A DNA stretch of 34,091 nucleotides, from positions 1 through 34,091 of the forward strand of contig QGUY01000006.1 in assembly GCA_003242315.1 (NCBI GenBank). The letters run 5' to 3'. The position numbers and the translations under genes are program-made. The notes beneath the pieces are model-generated. The model searched no databases. It saw only the letters and a list, made by a program, of their open reading frames with translations, and was not told the DNA's origin. Positions within the stretch are counted from its first letter, which is position 1, and each line of letters opens with the position of its first letter. Below are positions 23,332 to 31,225 of this stretch, one piece after another. This DNA comes from Bacteroidota bacterium (GTDB taxonomy: Bacteria > Bacteroidota > Bacteroidia > Cytophagales > Cyclobacteriaceae).

Positions 23332-23943
23332 TTACTTCGTAGCAGCCGCATAACGCGAGGCTACTTCCTGCCAGTTGATTACGTTCCAGAATGCGGCGAT
23401 ATAGTCCGGCCGACGGTTCTGATAGTTGAGGTAGTATGCATGCTCCCAAACATCGAGGCCGAGTATGGGGGTTCCGCGCGTTTCAGCAACATCCATCAGC
23501 GGGTTATCCTGATTGGGAGTCGACGTAACTGCCAGCTTCTTGTTGCTATCAACGATCAACCATGCCCAACCAGATCCGAAACGGGTAGCTGCAGCATCCG
23601 AGAATTTGGTCTTGAATTCATCGAAGCTTCCGAATGCGCTGTTGATGGCATCAGCCAGGGCTCCGCTCGGTTGGCCTCCACCATCGGGACCCATGATCGT
23701 CCAGAACAAGCTGTGATTGTAGTGACCACCTCCGTTGTTACGAACGGCAGCGGGATATTTTGAAACGTTCCGACAGATCTCCTCTATGCTAAGATTTTCG
23801 GCGTCGGTTCCGGCGATGGCTTTGTTGAGATTGGTTACATAAGCGTTATGGTGTTTGCCATGGTGAATCTCCATGGTTCGGGCGTCAATGTGGGGTTCAA
23901 GTGCGTTGAAGGCATAAGGAAGATTGGGAAGTGTAAAAGCCAT
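23332..23943 (-). CDS. Superoxide dismutase, Fe/Mn family, manganese-type features
   Basis: A 203-residue cytosolic enzyme that converts superoxide to oxygen and hydrogen peroxide. The N-terminal helical hairpin domain has the metal ligands H27 ([13 protein letters not shown]) and H77 ([11 protein letters not shown]); the alpha/beta domain has D164 and H168 ([10 protein letters not shown]). The outer-sphere glutamine sits in NQD (Q145), with glycine rather than glutamine at the other diagnostic position (NNGGGHYNH), which is the manganese-type arrangement (SodA-like), though cambialistic enzymes are possible. W126-W128 region (FGSGWAWLI) is canonical. It is a single gene with its own terminator. 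No signal peptide is present. Confidence 0.95.
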   Translation of the reverse strand: MAFTLPNLPYAFNALEPHIDARTMEIHHGKHHNAYVTNLNKAIAGTDAENLSIEEICRNVSKYPAAVRNNGGGHYNHSLFWTIMGPDGGGQPSGALADAINSAFGSFDEFKTKFSDAAATRFGSGWAWLIVDSNKKLAVTSTPNQDNPLMDVAETRGTPILGLDVWEHAYYLNYQNRRPDYIAAFWNVINWQEVASRYAAATK

Positions 23944-24077
23944 AGCAAAGTATTTTTTAGTTGAACATGAAAGAAAGACCCGACATCACGGCTGCGCGTC
24001 AGGCTGTCAAATATACAACCATAAAGGAAGGGAGAAAATTCAATCAGGAACGATTGACAGCGATCTCCAGAACTGTG

Positions 24078-24524
24078 TCAACTATTTCTCAGTTGGCGGA
24101 AGAAGGTATCGATGAGGTTCTTGCTTTCTTCAGCCATTATGCCCTTAAGGACTTTTGTTCTGGGATGCAACAGCGGGGCGCCGGTTAACGAATAGCCTCT
24201 CTGAGGATCATTCGCCCCGTAGACCAGCCTGCCAAGCTGTACCCAATATAAGGCCCCTGCACACATCACACAGGGTTCAAGTGTGACGAAAAGGGTACAT
24301 TCGTTGAGGTACTTTGAACCCAGGTAATTCGATGCAGAAGTGACTGCCAACATCTCTGCATGTGCCGTAGCATCGGTAAGTCGTTCGGTCTGGTTATGCG
24401 ACCGGGCGATGATTCGGTTGCCAATTGCGATCACCGCTCCCACCGGGACCTCTCCTGCCTCCAAAGCCTTGCCCGCCTCCTTGAGCGCTTCCTTCATGAA
24501 ATACTGGTCGGTATAGAGGTCCAT
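24078..24524 (-). CDS. tadA: tRNA adenosine(34) deaminase TadA
   Basis: A 148-residue zinc-dependent deaminase that converts the wobble adenosine of tRNA-Arg(ACG) to inosine. The zinc and catalytic motifs are present: H55-A56-E57 in DATAHAEMLA and PCVMC (84-88) in TLEPCVMCAGALYW, followed by LGRLVYGANDPQRG, the tRNA-contacting region with the expected length for TadA (about 150-160 residues). It starts 15 nt after the stop of the upstream secreted protein gene on the same strand, so the two are probably one operon. A related alternative, guanine deaminase or a generic nucleoside deaminase, is less likely given the PCVMCAGA signature. Confidence 0.9.
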   Translation of the reverse strand: MDLYTDQYFMKEALKEAGKALEAGEVPVGAVIAIGNRIIARSHNQTERLTDATAHAEMLAVTSASNYLGSKYLNECTLFVTLEPCVMCAGALYWVQLGRLVYGANDPQRGYSLTGAPLLHPRTKVLKGIMAEESKNLIDTFFRQLRNS

Positions 24525-24539
24525 GCCCGTAGCGCTCTA

Positions 24540-25088
24540 CTATTTCACGCGGATGTCTTCCATGATGTGTCGGGCCGTCTCCTGCCATGCATCTTTCATA
24601 CGCCTGGGGCAGTGAAATGAAAATACGAGCGTGCGACCGGGCTGCACGAGATATTGTATATAAGAATAGCCCAGGATCGGTGCCTCCTGGCCAAGTTCCT
24701 TTGGATTACCCCGGATGGTAGACTCAAACTCGAAGTAGATGAACCGATGACCCCGGATTTCCCGAATTCCTTCGCTGATCATCGAGACACGATCGAACGT
24801 GTTCAAAATGGAAGCTTTGAAGAATCGACTTGCAAGTTCCACGTTTGCATCGGGCCATTGGGTCGCAGATACGTTCACGCTAAGATCGGCAAGCCGGTCT
24901 TCGTTCGTGAATGCGGCAATCGGGGCTCTGACAGAAGGATACCGCTCGGTGAAATCAAGCTCATCCATCGGACGCCATCCCACCGGTACAAGGATTGAAA
25001 TGTCATCTGAAATACGGGTGCGCTTCAGTTTTGGCGCTTCAAAAGACAGTAGCGCGCCTACAACAAAAATGAGGGCCAGGCCTCGCAT
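24540..25088 (-). CDS. Hypothetical secreted protein (PsbP/DcrB-like)
   Basis: A 182-residue protein with a likely Sec signal (MRGLALIFVVGALLSFEA). The mature part is a single domain of about 160 residues with beta strands such as ISILVPVGWRPMDELD, ADLSVNVSATQW, HRFIYFEFEST and RTLVFSFHCPRRMKDAWQETARHIMEDIRVK. The order strand-P-x-G-W, a long middle helix and a final helix after (F/V)SFxCP resembles PsbP- or DcrB-like small domains, but the match is by pattern only. It precedes tadA with a 15-nt gap and is divergent from aspS. Function unknown. Confidence 0.75.
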   Translation of the reverse strand: MRGLALIFVVGALLSFEAPKLKRTRISDDISILVPVGWRPMDELDFTERYPSVRAPIAAFTNEDRLADLSVNVSATQWPDANVELASRFFKASILNTFDRVSMISEGIREIRGHRFIYFEFESTIRGNPKELGQEAPILGYSYIQYLVQPGRTLVFSFHCPRRMKDAWQETARHIMEDIRVK

Positions 25089-25167
25089 AACACTTTTGCT
25101 ATTTAAACTATTATTAACTTCGCGCCGGAACTCGCGTCATTAAGATTCAAAATTAATCATTTCTCAC

Positions 25168-26919
25168 ATGCTGCGAACGCATACCTGCGGAGAACTCAGG
25201 ATCAGCGATGTAAATCGGGACGTAACACTCGCGGGCTGGGTGCAACGCCTCCGCGACAAGGGAAGCCTCCTCTGGATCGATCTCCGCGACCGGTATGGAA
25301 TCACACAGCTGGTATTTGACGAAACACACACACCCCGGGAACTGATGGAACAGGCCCGAAAACTGGGACGTGAGTACGTCGTCCAGGCAGAAGGTACCGT
25401 AGTTGAACGCGTTTCCAAAAACGATCGTATACCCACCGGCGATATTGAATTGCGGGTAAAAAAACTTACCGTGCTCAATCCGTCGCGCGTGCCCCCCTTC
25501 ACCATTGAAGACGATACGGACGGTGGCGACGATCTTCGCATGAAATATCGTTACCTCGACCTGCGCAGGACGCCCGTGCGTGATAATCTCATGCTTCGAC
25601 ACCGAGTTGCCAGGGAAACACGTGCTTATCTCGACAGTCAGAACTTTGTCGAGGTTGAAACGCCTGTACTTATTAAGTCGACGCCTGAAGGTGCGCGCGA
25701 CTTTGTCGTGCCCTCACGCATACATCGCGGTGAATTTTACGCCCTACCCCAATCACCACAAACATTCAAGCAGCTGCTCATGGTGTCGGGGTTCGACAGA
25801 TACTATCAAATCGTGAAGTGCTTTCGCGATGAAGACCTTCGCGCTGACCGCCAGCCGGAATTCACGCAGATCGACTGCGAGATGGCATTTGTAACACAGG
25901 ACGACATTCTCTCCGTCTTTGAAGGTCTCATCAAGCACCTCTTCAAAACTGTTAAGGGCATCGACCTTCCCGAAGTCCCTCGCATGACCTATGAAGATGC
26001 CATGCGACAGTACGGATCGGACAAGCCCGACACGCGCTTCGACATGCGGTTTAAAGAACTTACCGACCTGGTGAAAGGCAAGGGCTTCCAGGTTTTCGAC
26101 AATGCCGAGATTGTCGTAGGCATTTGCGCGAAAGGCTGTGCCGAATACACGCGCAAGCAACTTGACGAACTCACGGAATACGTTCGCCGCCCGCAGATTG
26201 GCGCGAAGGGATTGATTTACCTTCAATACAAGACGGATGGAAGTGTGAAATCGTCGGTCGACAAATTTTACACCCCCGAAGACCTCAAAGGCTGGATAGA
26301 AAGATTTGGCGCAAATCCTGGCGACCTCATCCTCGTTCTTGCCGGTGAAACAAACGCAACGCGCAAACAACTTAACGAACTGCGCCTGCTGATGGGCGAT
26401 CGCCTTGGCTTGCGCGATAAGAATACGTATTCCGCATTGTGGGTAATCGACTTCCCGTTGCTGGAATGGGATGACGAAAACCAACGGTATCATGCAATGC
26501 ACCACCCCTTCACGTCGCCGCGAAAGGAAGACATACCTTTGTTGGATACCGATCCGGGCAAGGTGCGCGCAAATGCATACGACCTGGTGATCAACGGAAA
26601 TGAAATTGGCGGCGGGTCAATTCGTATCCACGATAAACCCACGCAACAATTGATGTTCCGCAAGCTTGGATTTACTCCTGAAGAAGCACAAAAGCAGTTC
26701 GGCTTTCTCATGGAGGCGTTCGAATACGGCGCGCCGCCGCATGGTGGTATAGCGTTCGGCTTCGATCGGCTATGCGCCGTCTTTGGTGGATCAGATTCGA
26801 TACGGGACTTCATCGCGTTCCCCAAAAACAACGCCGGCCGCGACACGATGATCGATACACCCTCCACCATCTCCCAGGAGCAACTCGATGAGTTGGGACT
26901 CGTTATTAAACCTGAGTGA
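25168..26919 (+). CDS. aspS: Aspartyl-tRNA synthetase
   Basis: A 583-residue class II synthetase of the bacterial type that charges tRNA-Asp. The N-terminal OB-fold anticodon-binding domain spans about 1-110 ([21 protein letters not shown]), class II motif 1 lies near 158-166 (NFVEVETPV), motif 2 near 218-236 ([19 protein letters not shown]), the bacterial insertion (GAD) domain about 280-420 ([28 protein letters not shown]), and motif 3 near 526-535 (GIAFGFDRL). The length is typical. Whether it charges only tRNA-Asp or also tRNA-Asn cannot be told without knowing the genome's asparagine pathway. ATG at 25168 is supported by the N-terminus [11 protein letters not shown], common in the family. 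Confidence 0.97.
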   Translation: MLRTHTCGELRISDVNRDVTLAGWVQRLRDKGSLLWIDLRDRYGITQLVFDETHTPRELMEQARKLGREYVVQAEGTVVERVSKNDRIPTGDIELRVKKLTVLNPSRVPPFTIEDDTDGGDDLRMKYRYLDLRRTPVRDNLMLRHRVARETRAYLDSQNFVEVETPVLIKSTPEGARDFVVPSRIHRGEFYALPQSPQTFKQLLMVSGFDRYYQIVKCFRDEDLRADRQPEFTQIDCEMAFVTQDDILSVFEGLIKHLFKTVKGIDLPEVPRMTYEDAMRQYGSDKPDTRFDMRFKELTDLVKGKGFQVFDNAEIVVGICAKGCAEYTRKQLDELTEYVRRPQIGAKGLIYLQYKTDGSVKSSVDKFYTPEDLKGWIERFGANPGDLILVLAGETNATRKQLNELRLLMGDRLGLRDKNTYSALWVIDFPLLEWDDENQRYHAMHHPFTSPRKEDIPLLDTDPGKVRANAYDLVINGNEIGGGSIRIHDKPTQQLMFRKLGFTPEEAQKQFGFLMEAFEYGAPPHGGIAFGFDRLCAVFGGSDSIRDFIAFPKNNAGRDTMIDTPSTISQEQLDELGLVIKPE

Positions 26920-26920
26920 T

Positions 26921-27041
26921 CCTTCGACAGGCTCAGGAACCTCCTTCGACAGGCTCAGGAACCGCCCTTCGGCAGGCTCAGGAACCGTCCTTCGACAAGC
27001 TCAGGAACCGTCCTTCGACAGGCTCAGGAGCCACCCTTCGG
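26921..27041. repeat. Five-unit tandem array, 22-23 bp period, plus partial sixth
   Basis: Units start at 26921, 26943, 26966, 26989 and 27012, each CCTTCG(A/G)CAGGCTCAGGA with a variable ACC(G/T) tail; a degenerate sixth (CCTTCGG) starts at 27035. Unit 4 has AAGCTC in place of AGGCTC. The array begins right after the aspS stop codon and ends 32 nt before the methyltransferase start. The same core is found at 2593 and 2615 and inverted at 31077 and 31130. It has no spacers of CRISPR type; the units are directly abutted. Confidence 0.9.
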
Positions 27042-27073
27042 AGGGGTTGGTGGAGTAAAAGAACATCAACACA

Positions 27074-27817
27074 ATGAAAGACTACTTTTCCGGCCACGCT
27101 AAACACTACGCTTCCTTCAGGCCCGTATATCCGGACGAACTGTACAACTTCATCTTAAGTCATGTCGCCCGTAAGGCAAATGCCTGGGACTGTGGAACGG
27201 GTAATGGACAGGTGGCGCGGCGACTCGCAGAACATTTTGATCACGTCGATGCGTCGGATATAAGCCAGAAACAAATTGAACAGGCGCCGAACGTTGAAAA
27301 CGTACAGTACCACGTATGTCCTGCAGAGCAAACACCGTTTCCCGATAATTGTTTCGATCTGATCACTGTAGCTCAGGCATTACACTGGTTCGACCTGGAA
27401 AAATTCTATGCTGAAGTAACGCGCGTAGCGGTTGACGGCGCAATCATCGCGGTGTGGGGATACGGACTCAACACGGTGAACCGCGAAATCGATGAGCTCA
27501 TGATCGACTTCTACTCGAACACAACAGGTCCTTACTGGGATCCCGCCCGGCGGCTCGTTGAGAACCGCTACGAGGGTATACCCTTCCCTTTCGAGACGAT
27601 TTCTTTCCCGGGATTTGCTATCACCGTAGCGTGGACGTTACATGATTACATCGGTTACCTGCGGACCTGGTCTGCCACACAGGCATACATTAAGGCCAAC
27701 TCCATTGATCCTACCATCAACCTGTTCGAAAGAATGAAATCGTTCTGGAATCCTGATGAATCCAGGATCGTGACGTTCCCCATATTTGGTAAAATGGGAA
27801 CAATAAGAAAGCGCTGA
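27074..27817 (+). CDS. Class I SAM-dependent methyltransferase
   Basis: A 247-residue soluble methyltransferase of the UbiE/trans-aconitate (Methyltransf_11) type. The SAM-binding motif I is NAWDCGTGNGQVARRLAEHF (about 36-55), motif II VDASDISQKQIEQAP (58-72), the post-II acidic region VCPAEQTPFPDNCFDLITVAQALHWFD (81-107) and motif III region RVAVDGAIIAVWGYG. The N-terminus DYFSGHAKHYASFRPVYP is typical of yeast Crg1 and Tmt1-like carboxyl methyltransferases. The substrate is unknown. It follows the aspS repeat array and is probably not co-transcribed with the next gene (142-nt gap). Confidence 0.88.
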   Translation: MKDYFSGHAKHYASFRPVYPDELYNFILSHVARKANAWDCGTGNGQVARRLAEHFDHVDASDISQKQIEQAPNVENVQYHVCPAEQTPFPDNCFDLITVAQALHWFDLEKFYAEVTRVAVDGAIIAVWGYGLNTVNREIDELMIDFYSNTTGPYWDPARRLVENRYEGIPFPFETISFPGFAITVAWTLHDYIGYLRTWSATQAYIKANSIDPTINLFERMKSFWNPDESRIVTFPIFGKMGTIRKR

Positions 27818-27959
27818 TAGTTGGTGTACCCTTGTGGGTCTACCTGCATGGGCCCTATGCCTTAGCACGGCGCGCAGACCAGATCAAATTTTTGACATTT
27901 CGGTTATTACATTACGTATTCTGGCATTTGCGCGCGGAAACCGGTAACATCGTAATGCC

Positions 27960-29633
27960 ATGGTCGCGCGGAGCATTTTTTCAACGGGGATATTTTTTGG
28001 GTCCGTTTTGTTCGGCGCGTTCACACCGCCTGAGACGATCCGGATGGTGGACACAGTAATTCGTGGTGGCACGATCTACGACGGCAGCGGTTCACCTGCC
28101 TTTTCCGGTGACATTGCAATACACAACGATACGATTGTCGCCATAGGCAACATCGGCAGAACGCGAGGTGTGACCGAGATCGACGCGCGTGGACTGGCGG
28201 TCGCGCCCGGATTTATCAACATGCTAAGCTGGGCGGACAAAACTCTGCTGCTGGACGGCAGAGCCATGAGCGACATCACACAGGGTATTACGCTGGAAGT
28301 GATGGGCGAAGGGTGGTCGCCAGGACCCGTCAAGCGACGTTCTTCCGAGAAGGGCGACAGCCTGTGGACGACACTTGGCGGATACTTCGATTGGCTTTCA
28401 CAGAAAGGTTTTAGTCCGAACGTTGCGTCATTTGTAGGACATACTTCCGTTCGTAACGTCGTTTTGGGATACGAAAATGTCACCCCAACCGCCTCGCAGC
28501 TCGAAGAAATGAAGCGTCTGGTAGCACAGGCAATGGAAGACGGCGCTCTAGGTCTGGGCACATCGTTAATCTATCCCCCAGCATCGTACGCGAAGACTGA
28601 AGAACTGATTGCCCTGGCCAAAGTCGCAGCTTCGTACGGCGGAATGTACATCACGCATATGCGAAGCGAGGCCGATTTTATTGTCGATGCCGTTGATGAA
28701 GCCTTGGTGATAGGTCGCGAAGCGAACATACCGGTAGAAATCTATCACCTTAAGGTGAACATGGCACGCAACTGGAATAAGCTGGACATCGTATTGCACA
28801 AGATCGACAGTGCGCAGCGCGCGGGGATGAAGGTTACCGCAAACATGTATCCGTACGCTGCCAGCGCTACCGGACTGACATCGCGGCTACCGAACTGGAT
28901 TCAGGAAGGCGGGGCGAGAGCGATGCGAAAGAAACTGCTGAACCCAAGGCTGCGGAAAAAGGTGTTGTATGAGATGGCAAATGGCATTCCATACAAGAAC
29001 TCCGATCCGGCTGACGTGATGCTTCTCGCATTTGCTTCGGATTCGCTCAATACACTCTACAAAGGCAAGCGACTGGATGAAGTTGCGAGGCTGCACGGCA
29101 GAGATCCTGATGAAACTGTGATCGACTTGATTGTTGAAGACAAGTCAAGAATTGAAACGGTGTATTTCCTCATTTCCGAAGACAACGTACGCCGGATCAT
29201 ACAGCTTCCTTACGTAAGCTTTGGTACCGACGCGGGGTCGTTGGCAAACACGCCGACGTTTGAGGGATGGAGTGTGCACCCGCGCGCGTATGGCACGTTT
29301 CCCAGAGTTTTGGCGAAATATGTCCGGGAAGAAAAGTTGTTAACCCTTGAAGAAGCGATCCGGAGGATGACGTCATTGCCGGCATCCAACCTCAACCTGG
29401 AAAAAAGAGGATTGCTCAAACCGGGATGGTATGCCGATGTTGTTGTCTTCGATCCCGACAGCATACAGGACCACGCCACATTTGAAGATCCCGCGCAATA
29501 TTCGACAGGCATCCTGCACGTTTTCGTAAACGGCACGCTCGTGCTCTATAACGGAGCGCATACTGGTGCGCTGTCGGGACGTGTGATTCGTGGTCGGGCT
29601 TACGAGGCCGGGGCACTTAGGGCTGACGAATGA
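27960..29633 (+). CDS. N-acyl-D-amino-acid deacylase-like amidohydrolase, atypical metal site
   Basis: A 557-residue amidohydrolase-superfamily protein of the D-aminoacylase type, with an N-terminal segment (SIFSTGIFFGSVLFGAFTPP) that looks like a signal peptide. The first beta domain reads TVIRGGTIYDGSGSPAF, then a TIM-like barrel, and a final beta domain with GILHVFVNGTLVLYNG. The HxH pair that normally follows PGFID is replaced by PGFINMLSWAD (L89, W91), and the cysteine of the usual C-G motif is a glutamate (MGEGWS, E117). The later ligands remain: H233 in ITHMRSE, H263 in IYHLKV and D424 in FGTDAG. From memory, a branch of the family shares this sequence, so an altered but active metal site is likely. 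The ATG at 27960 precedes the signal; an ATG at residue 29 is an alternative without it. Confidence 0.85.
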   Translation: MVARSIFSTGIFFGSVLFGAFTPPETIRMVDTVIRGGTIYDGSGSPAFSGDIAIHNDTIVAIGNIGRTRGVTEIDARGLAVAPGFINMLSWADKTLLLDGRAMSDITQGITLEVMGEGWSPGPVKRRSSEKGDSLWTTLGGYFDWLSQKGFSPNVASFVGHTSVRNVVLGYENVTPTASQLEEMKRLVAQAMEDGALGLGTSLIYPPASYAKTEELIALAKVAASYGGMYITHMRSEADFIVDAVDEALVIGREANIPVEIYHLKVNMARNWNKLDIVLHKIDSAQRAGMKVTANMYPYAASATGLTSRLPNWIQEGGARAMRKKLLNPRLRKKVLYEMANGIPYKNSDPADVMLLAFASDSLNTLYKGKRLDEVARLHGRDPDETVIDLIVEDKSRIETVYFLISEDNVRRIIQLPYVSFGTDAGSLANTPTFEGWSVHPRAYGTFPRVLAKYVREEKLLTLEEAIRRMTSLPASNLNLEKRGLLKPGWYADVVVFDPDSIQDHATFEDPAQYSTGILHVFVNGTLVLYNGAHTGALSGRVIRGRAYEAGALRADE

Positions 29634-29665
29634 GGAGATCATGGCGCCAAAAGAATTGGTGAAAA

Positions 29666-31021
29666 TCATTGGTCCTTAACTTCAACACTTGATTTTCCGT
29701 CACCTCGTAAGATTTCATCTTGTTCCATTCGGTCCTTTTCCGTGCCGGCCATACGATAAATAATCCAGGTCACCACAAGTCCCAAAAGAAACAGTGCGCT
29801 TAGCATCAAGTTATAATATACAATCGCGATCAAACACAATGATGAAATCACAAGCGCGATGATGGGGAAGACAGGATAGAACGGCGCTTTGAAGGGTCGT
29901 TCAAGGCTGGGATTCGTAGCGCGAAGCTTGAACAGGCTGATCATGCTGATCATATAAAGAATAACCGCACCGAGCGCAGAGAGAATGATGATCTTATCGG
30001 TAGTTCCGGTAAACAAGGTCAATATTCCCACAATTCCGCCAAGGATAAGCGCCCAGTGTGGCGTTCGAAATCTTTCGTTTACCGCGGAGAGAAACGATGG
30101 AAGATATCCGCCCCGTGCTAACGCAAAGATTTGACGCGAGTAAGTAATGATGATACCATGAAATGATGCGATAAGTCCGAACAGTCCGATGCCTGCAAAA
30201 ATTTTCGTGACACCACTCTCCTTACCCAACACAACGGCGATGGATTCAGGAAGTGGATAGTCGATGTCCGCCAGCTGACGCCAGTCCGTAATCCCGCCGG
30301 CCAGCAGCATGACGCCGAAAGCGAGGATCATCAGTGTGGCAATGCCGCTGATGTATCCTCGGGGAATGTTGCGTCGGGGATCTTTCACTTCTTCGGCAAC
30401 CATGGCCACGCCCTCAATGGCGAGGTAGAACCAGATCGCAAACGGCAGCGCAGCAAATATCCCCTGCCATTCCAGCGGAAAAGCATTCGCAGTGAAGTTG
30501 CTCATCTTGAAATGAGGTGCCACAATACCCAAAAAGACAAGCAGTTCAGCGACTGCCAAAAGGGTGACGACAAGCGAAAAAATCGCCGACTCCTTAATAC
30601 CCAGCAGATTGATCAGGGTGAATACGAAATAGCAGACAATCGCAGTAATCAAAACCGGAATGCTGGGGTACAAAAAATGGGTGTAGCTTCCCAATGCAAA
30701 GGCAATAGCCGGCGTCGCGAATACAAATTCGATGACGGTCGCGTAGCCGGCAATCAGTCCGCCAATGGGACCGAACGCTTTATAGCTGTATGCAAACGGA
30801 CCACCAGCATGTGGAATCGACGTCGTCAACTCAGTAAAGCTGAAGATGAAAGTCACATACATCAGCGTCACGGCCAGGGTGGCAATCAGAAACCCGACGG
30901 TTCCTGCCACACCCCATCCATAGTTCCACCCAAAGTATTCACCGGAGATAACGAGGCCGACTGCAATTGCCCACAAGTGAATGGACGTAAGGGCCTTTCT
31001 TAGACGCGGGGGTTGGGCCAT
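29666..31021 (-). CDS. APC-family amino acid/ethanolamine-type permease
   Basis: A 451-residue membrane permease from the ATG at 31021; a TTG at 31057 is in frame but would add a poor N-terminus. About 12 hydrophobic segments are present, with the APC motif AVGLVISGEYFGWNYGWGVAG in helix 1, close to the ethanolamine permease group (GxYFGWNYG), plus SIPHAGGPFAYSYKAFGPIGG in helix 3 and the conserved VAEEVKDPRRNIPRGY after helix 6. No eut genes are nearby, so ethanolamine transport is only a possibility; an amino-acid role fits the neighbouring D-aminoacylase-like gene that converges with it 32 nt away. The C-terminal tail is hydrophilic. Confidence 0.88.
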   Translation of the reverse strand: MAQPPRLRKALTSIHLWAIAVGLVISGEYFGWNYGWGVAGTVGFLIATLAVTLMYVTFIFSFTELTTSIPHAGGPFAYSYKAFGPIGGLIAGYATVIEFVFATPAIAFALGSYTHFLYPSIPVLITAIVCYFVFTLINLLGIKESAIFSLVVTLLAVAELLVFLGIVAPHFKMSNFTANAFPLEWQGIFAALPFAIWFYLAIEGVAMVAEEVKDPRRNIPRGYISGIATLMILAFGVMLLAGGITDWRQLADIDYPLPESIAVVLGKESGVTKIFAGIGLFGLIASFHGIIITYSRQIFALARGGYLPSFLSAVNERFRTPHWALILGGIVGILTLFTGTTDKIIILSALGAVILYMISMISLFKLRATNPSLERPFKAPFYPVFPIIALVISSLCLIAIVYYNLMLSALFLLGLVVTWIIYRMAGTEKDRMEQDEILRGDGKSSVEVKDQ

Positions 31022-31076
31022 GGGGTAAGATAGAGAAAATGGGGGATTTAATCCCAATCCCAGGGGTCGTCAGAGG

Positions 31077-31146
31077 CTGAGCCTGTCGAAGCTGAATCTA
31101 ACTGTCAACAATTTAATGAGCTCAAGGGGCCTGAGCTTGTCGAAGG
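31077..31146 (-). repeat. Two inverted copies of the CCTTCGACAAGCTCAGG element
   Basis: On the plus strand CTGAGCCTGTCGAAG (31077-31091) and CCTGAGCTTGTCGAAGG (31130-31146) are reverse complements of the element at 2593 and 26921. The second lies in a small hairpin (GGGCCT 31127-31132 with AGGCCC 31144-31149). Around them CTGTCAAC (from 31102) and GTTGACAG (from 31156) form a wider inverted pair. The region is the upstream spacer of the divergent permease and nuclease genes. Confidence 0.75.
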
Positions 31147-31225
31147 CCCTCAGATCGTTGACAGCTCGTGTCACCCCCTCCCTTCTCCTGTTTTTTCCCG
31201 ACGATTCTTTGATAGTTTTGTCGTC

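Noticed and set aside
23961-24188. Plus-strand open frame of 75 codons between the dismutase and tadA genes
   Set aside because: Runs antisense into the 3' end of tadA; no conserved features.
26920-27041. CRISPR array
   Set aside because: The units are directly abutted with a 22-23 bp period and no unique spacers, and no cas genes are present.
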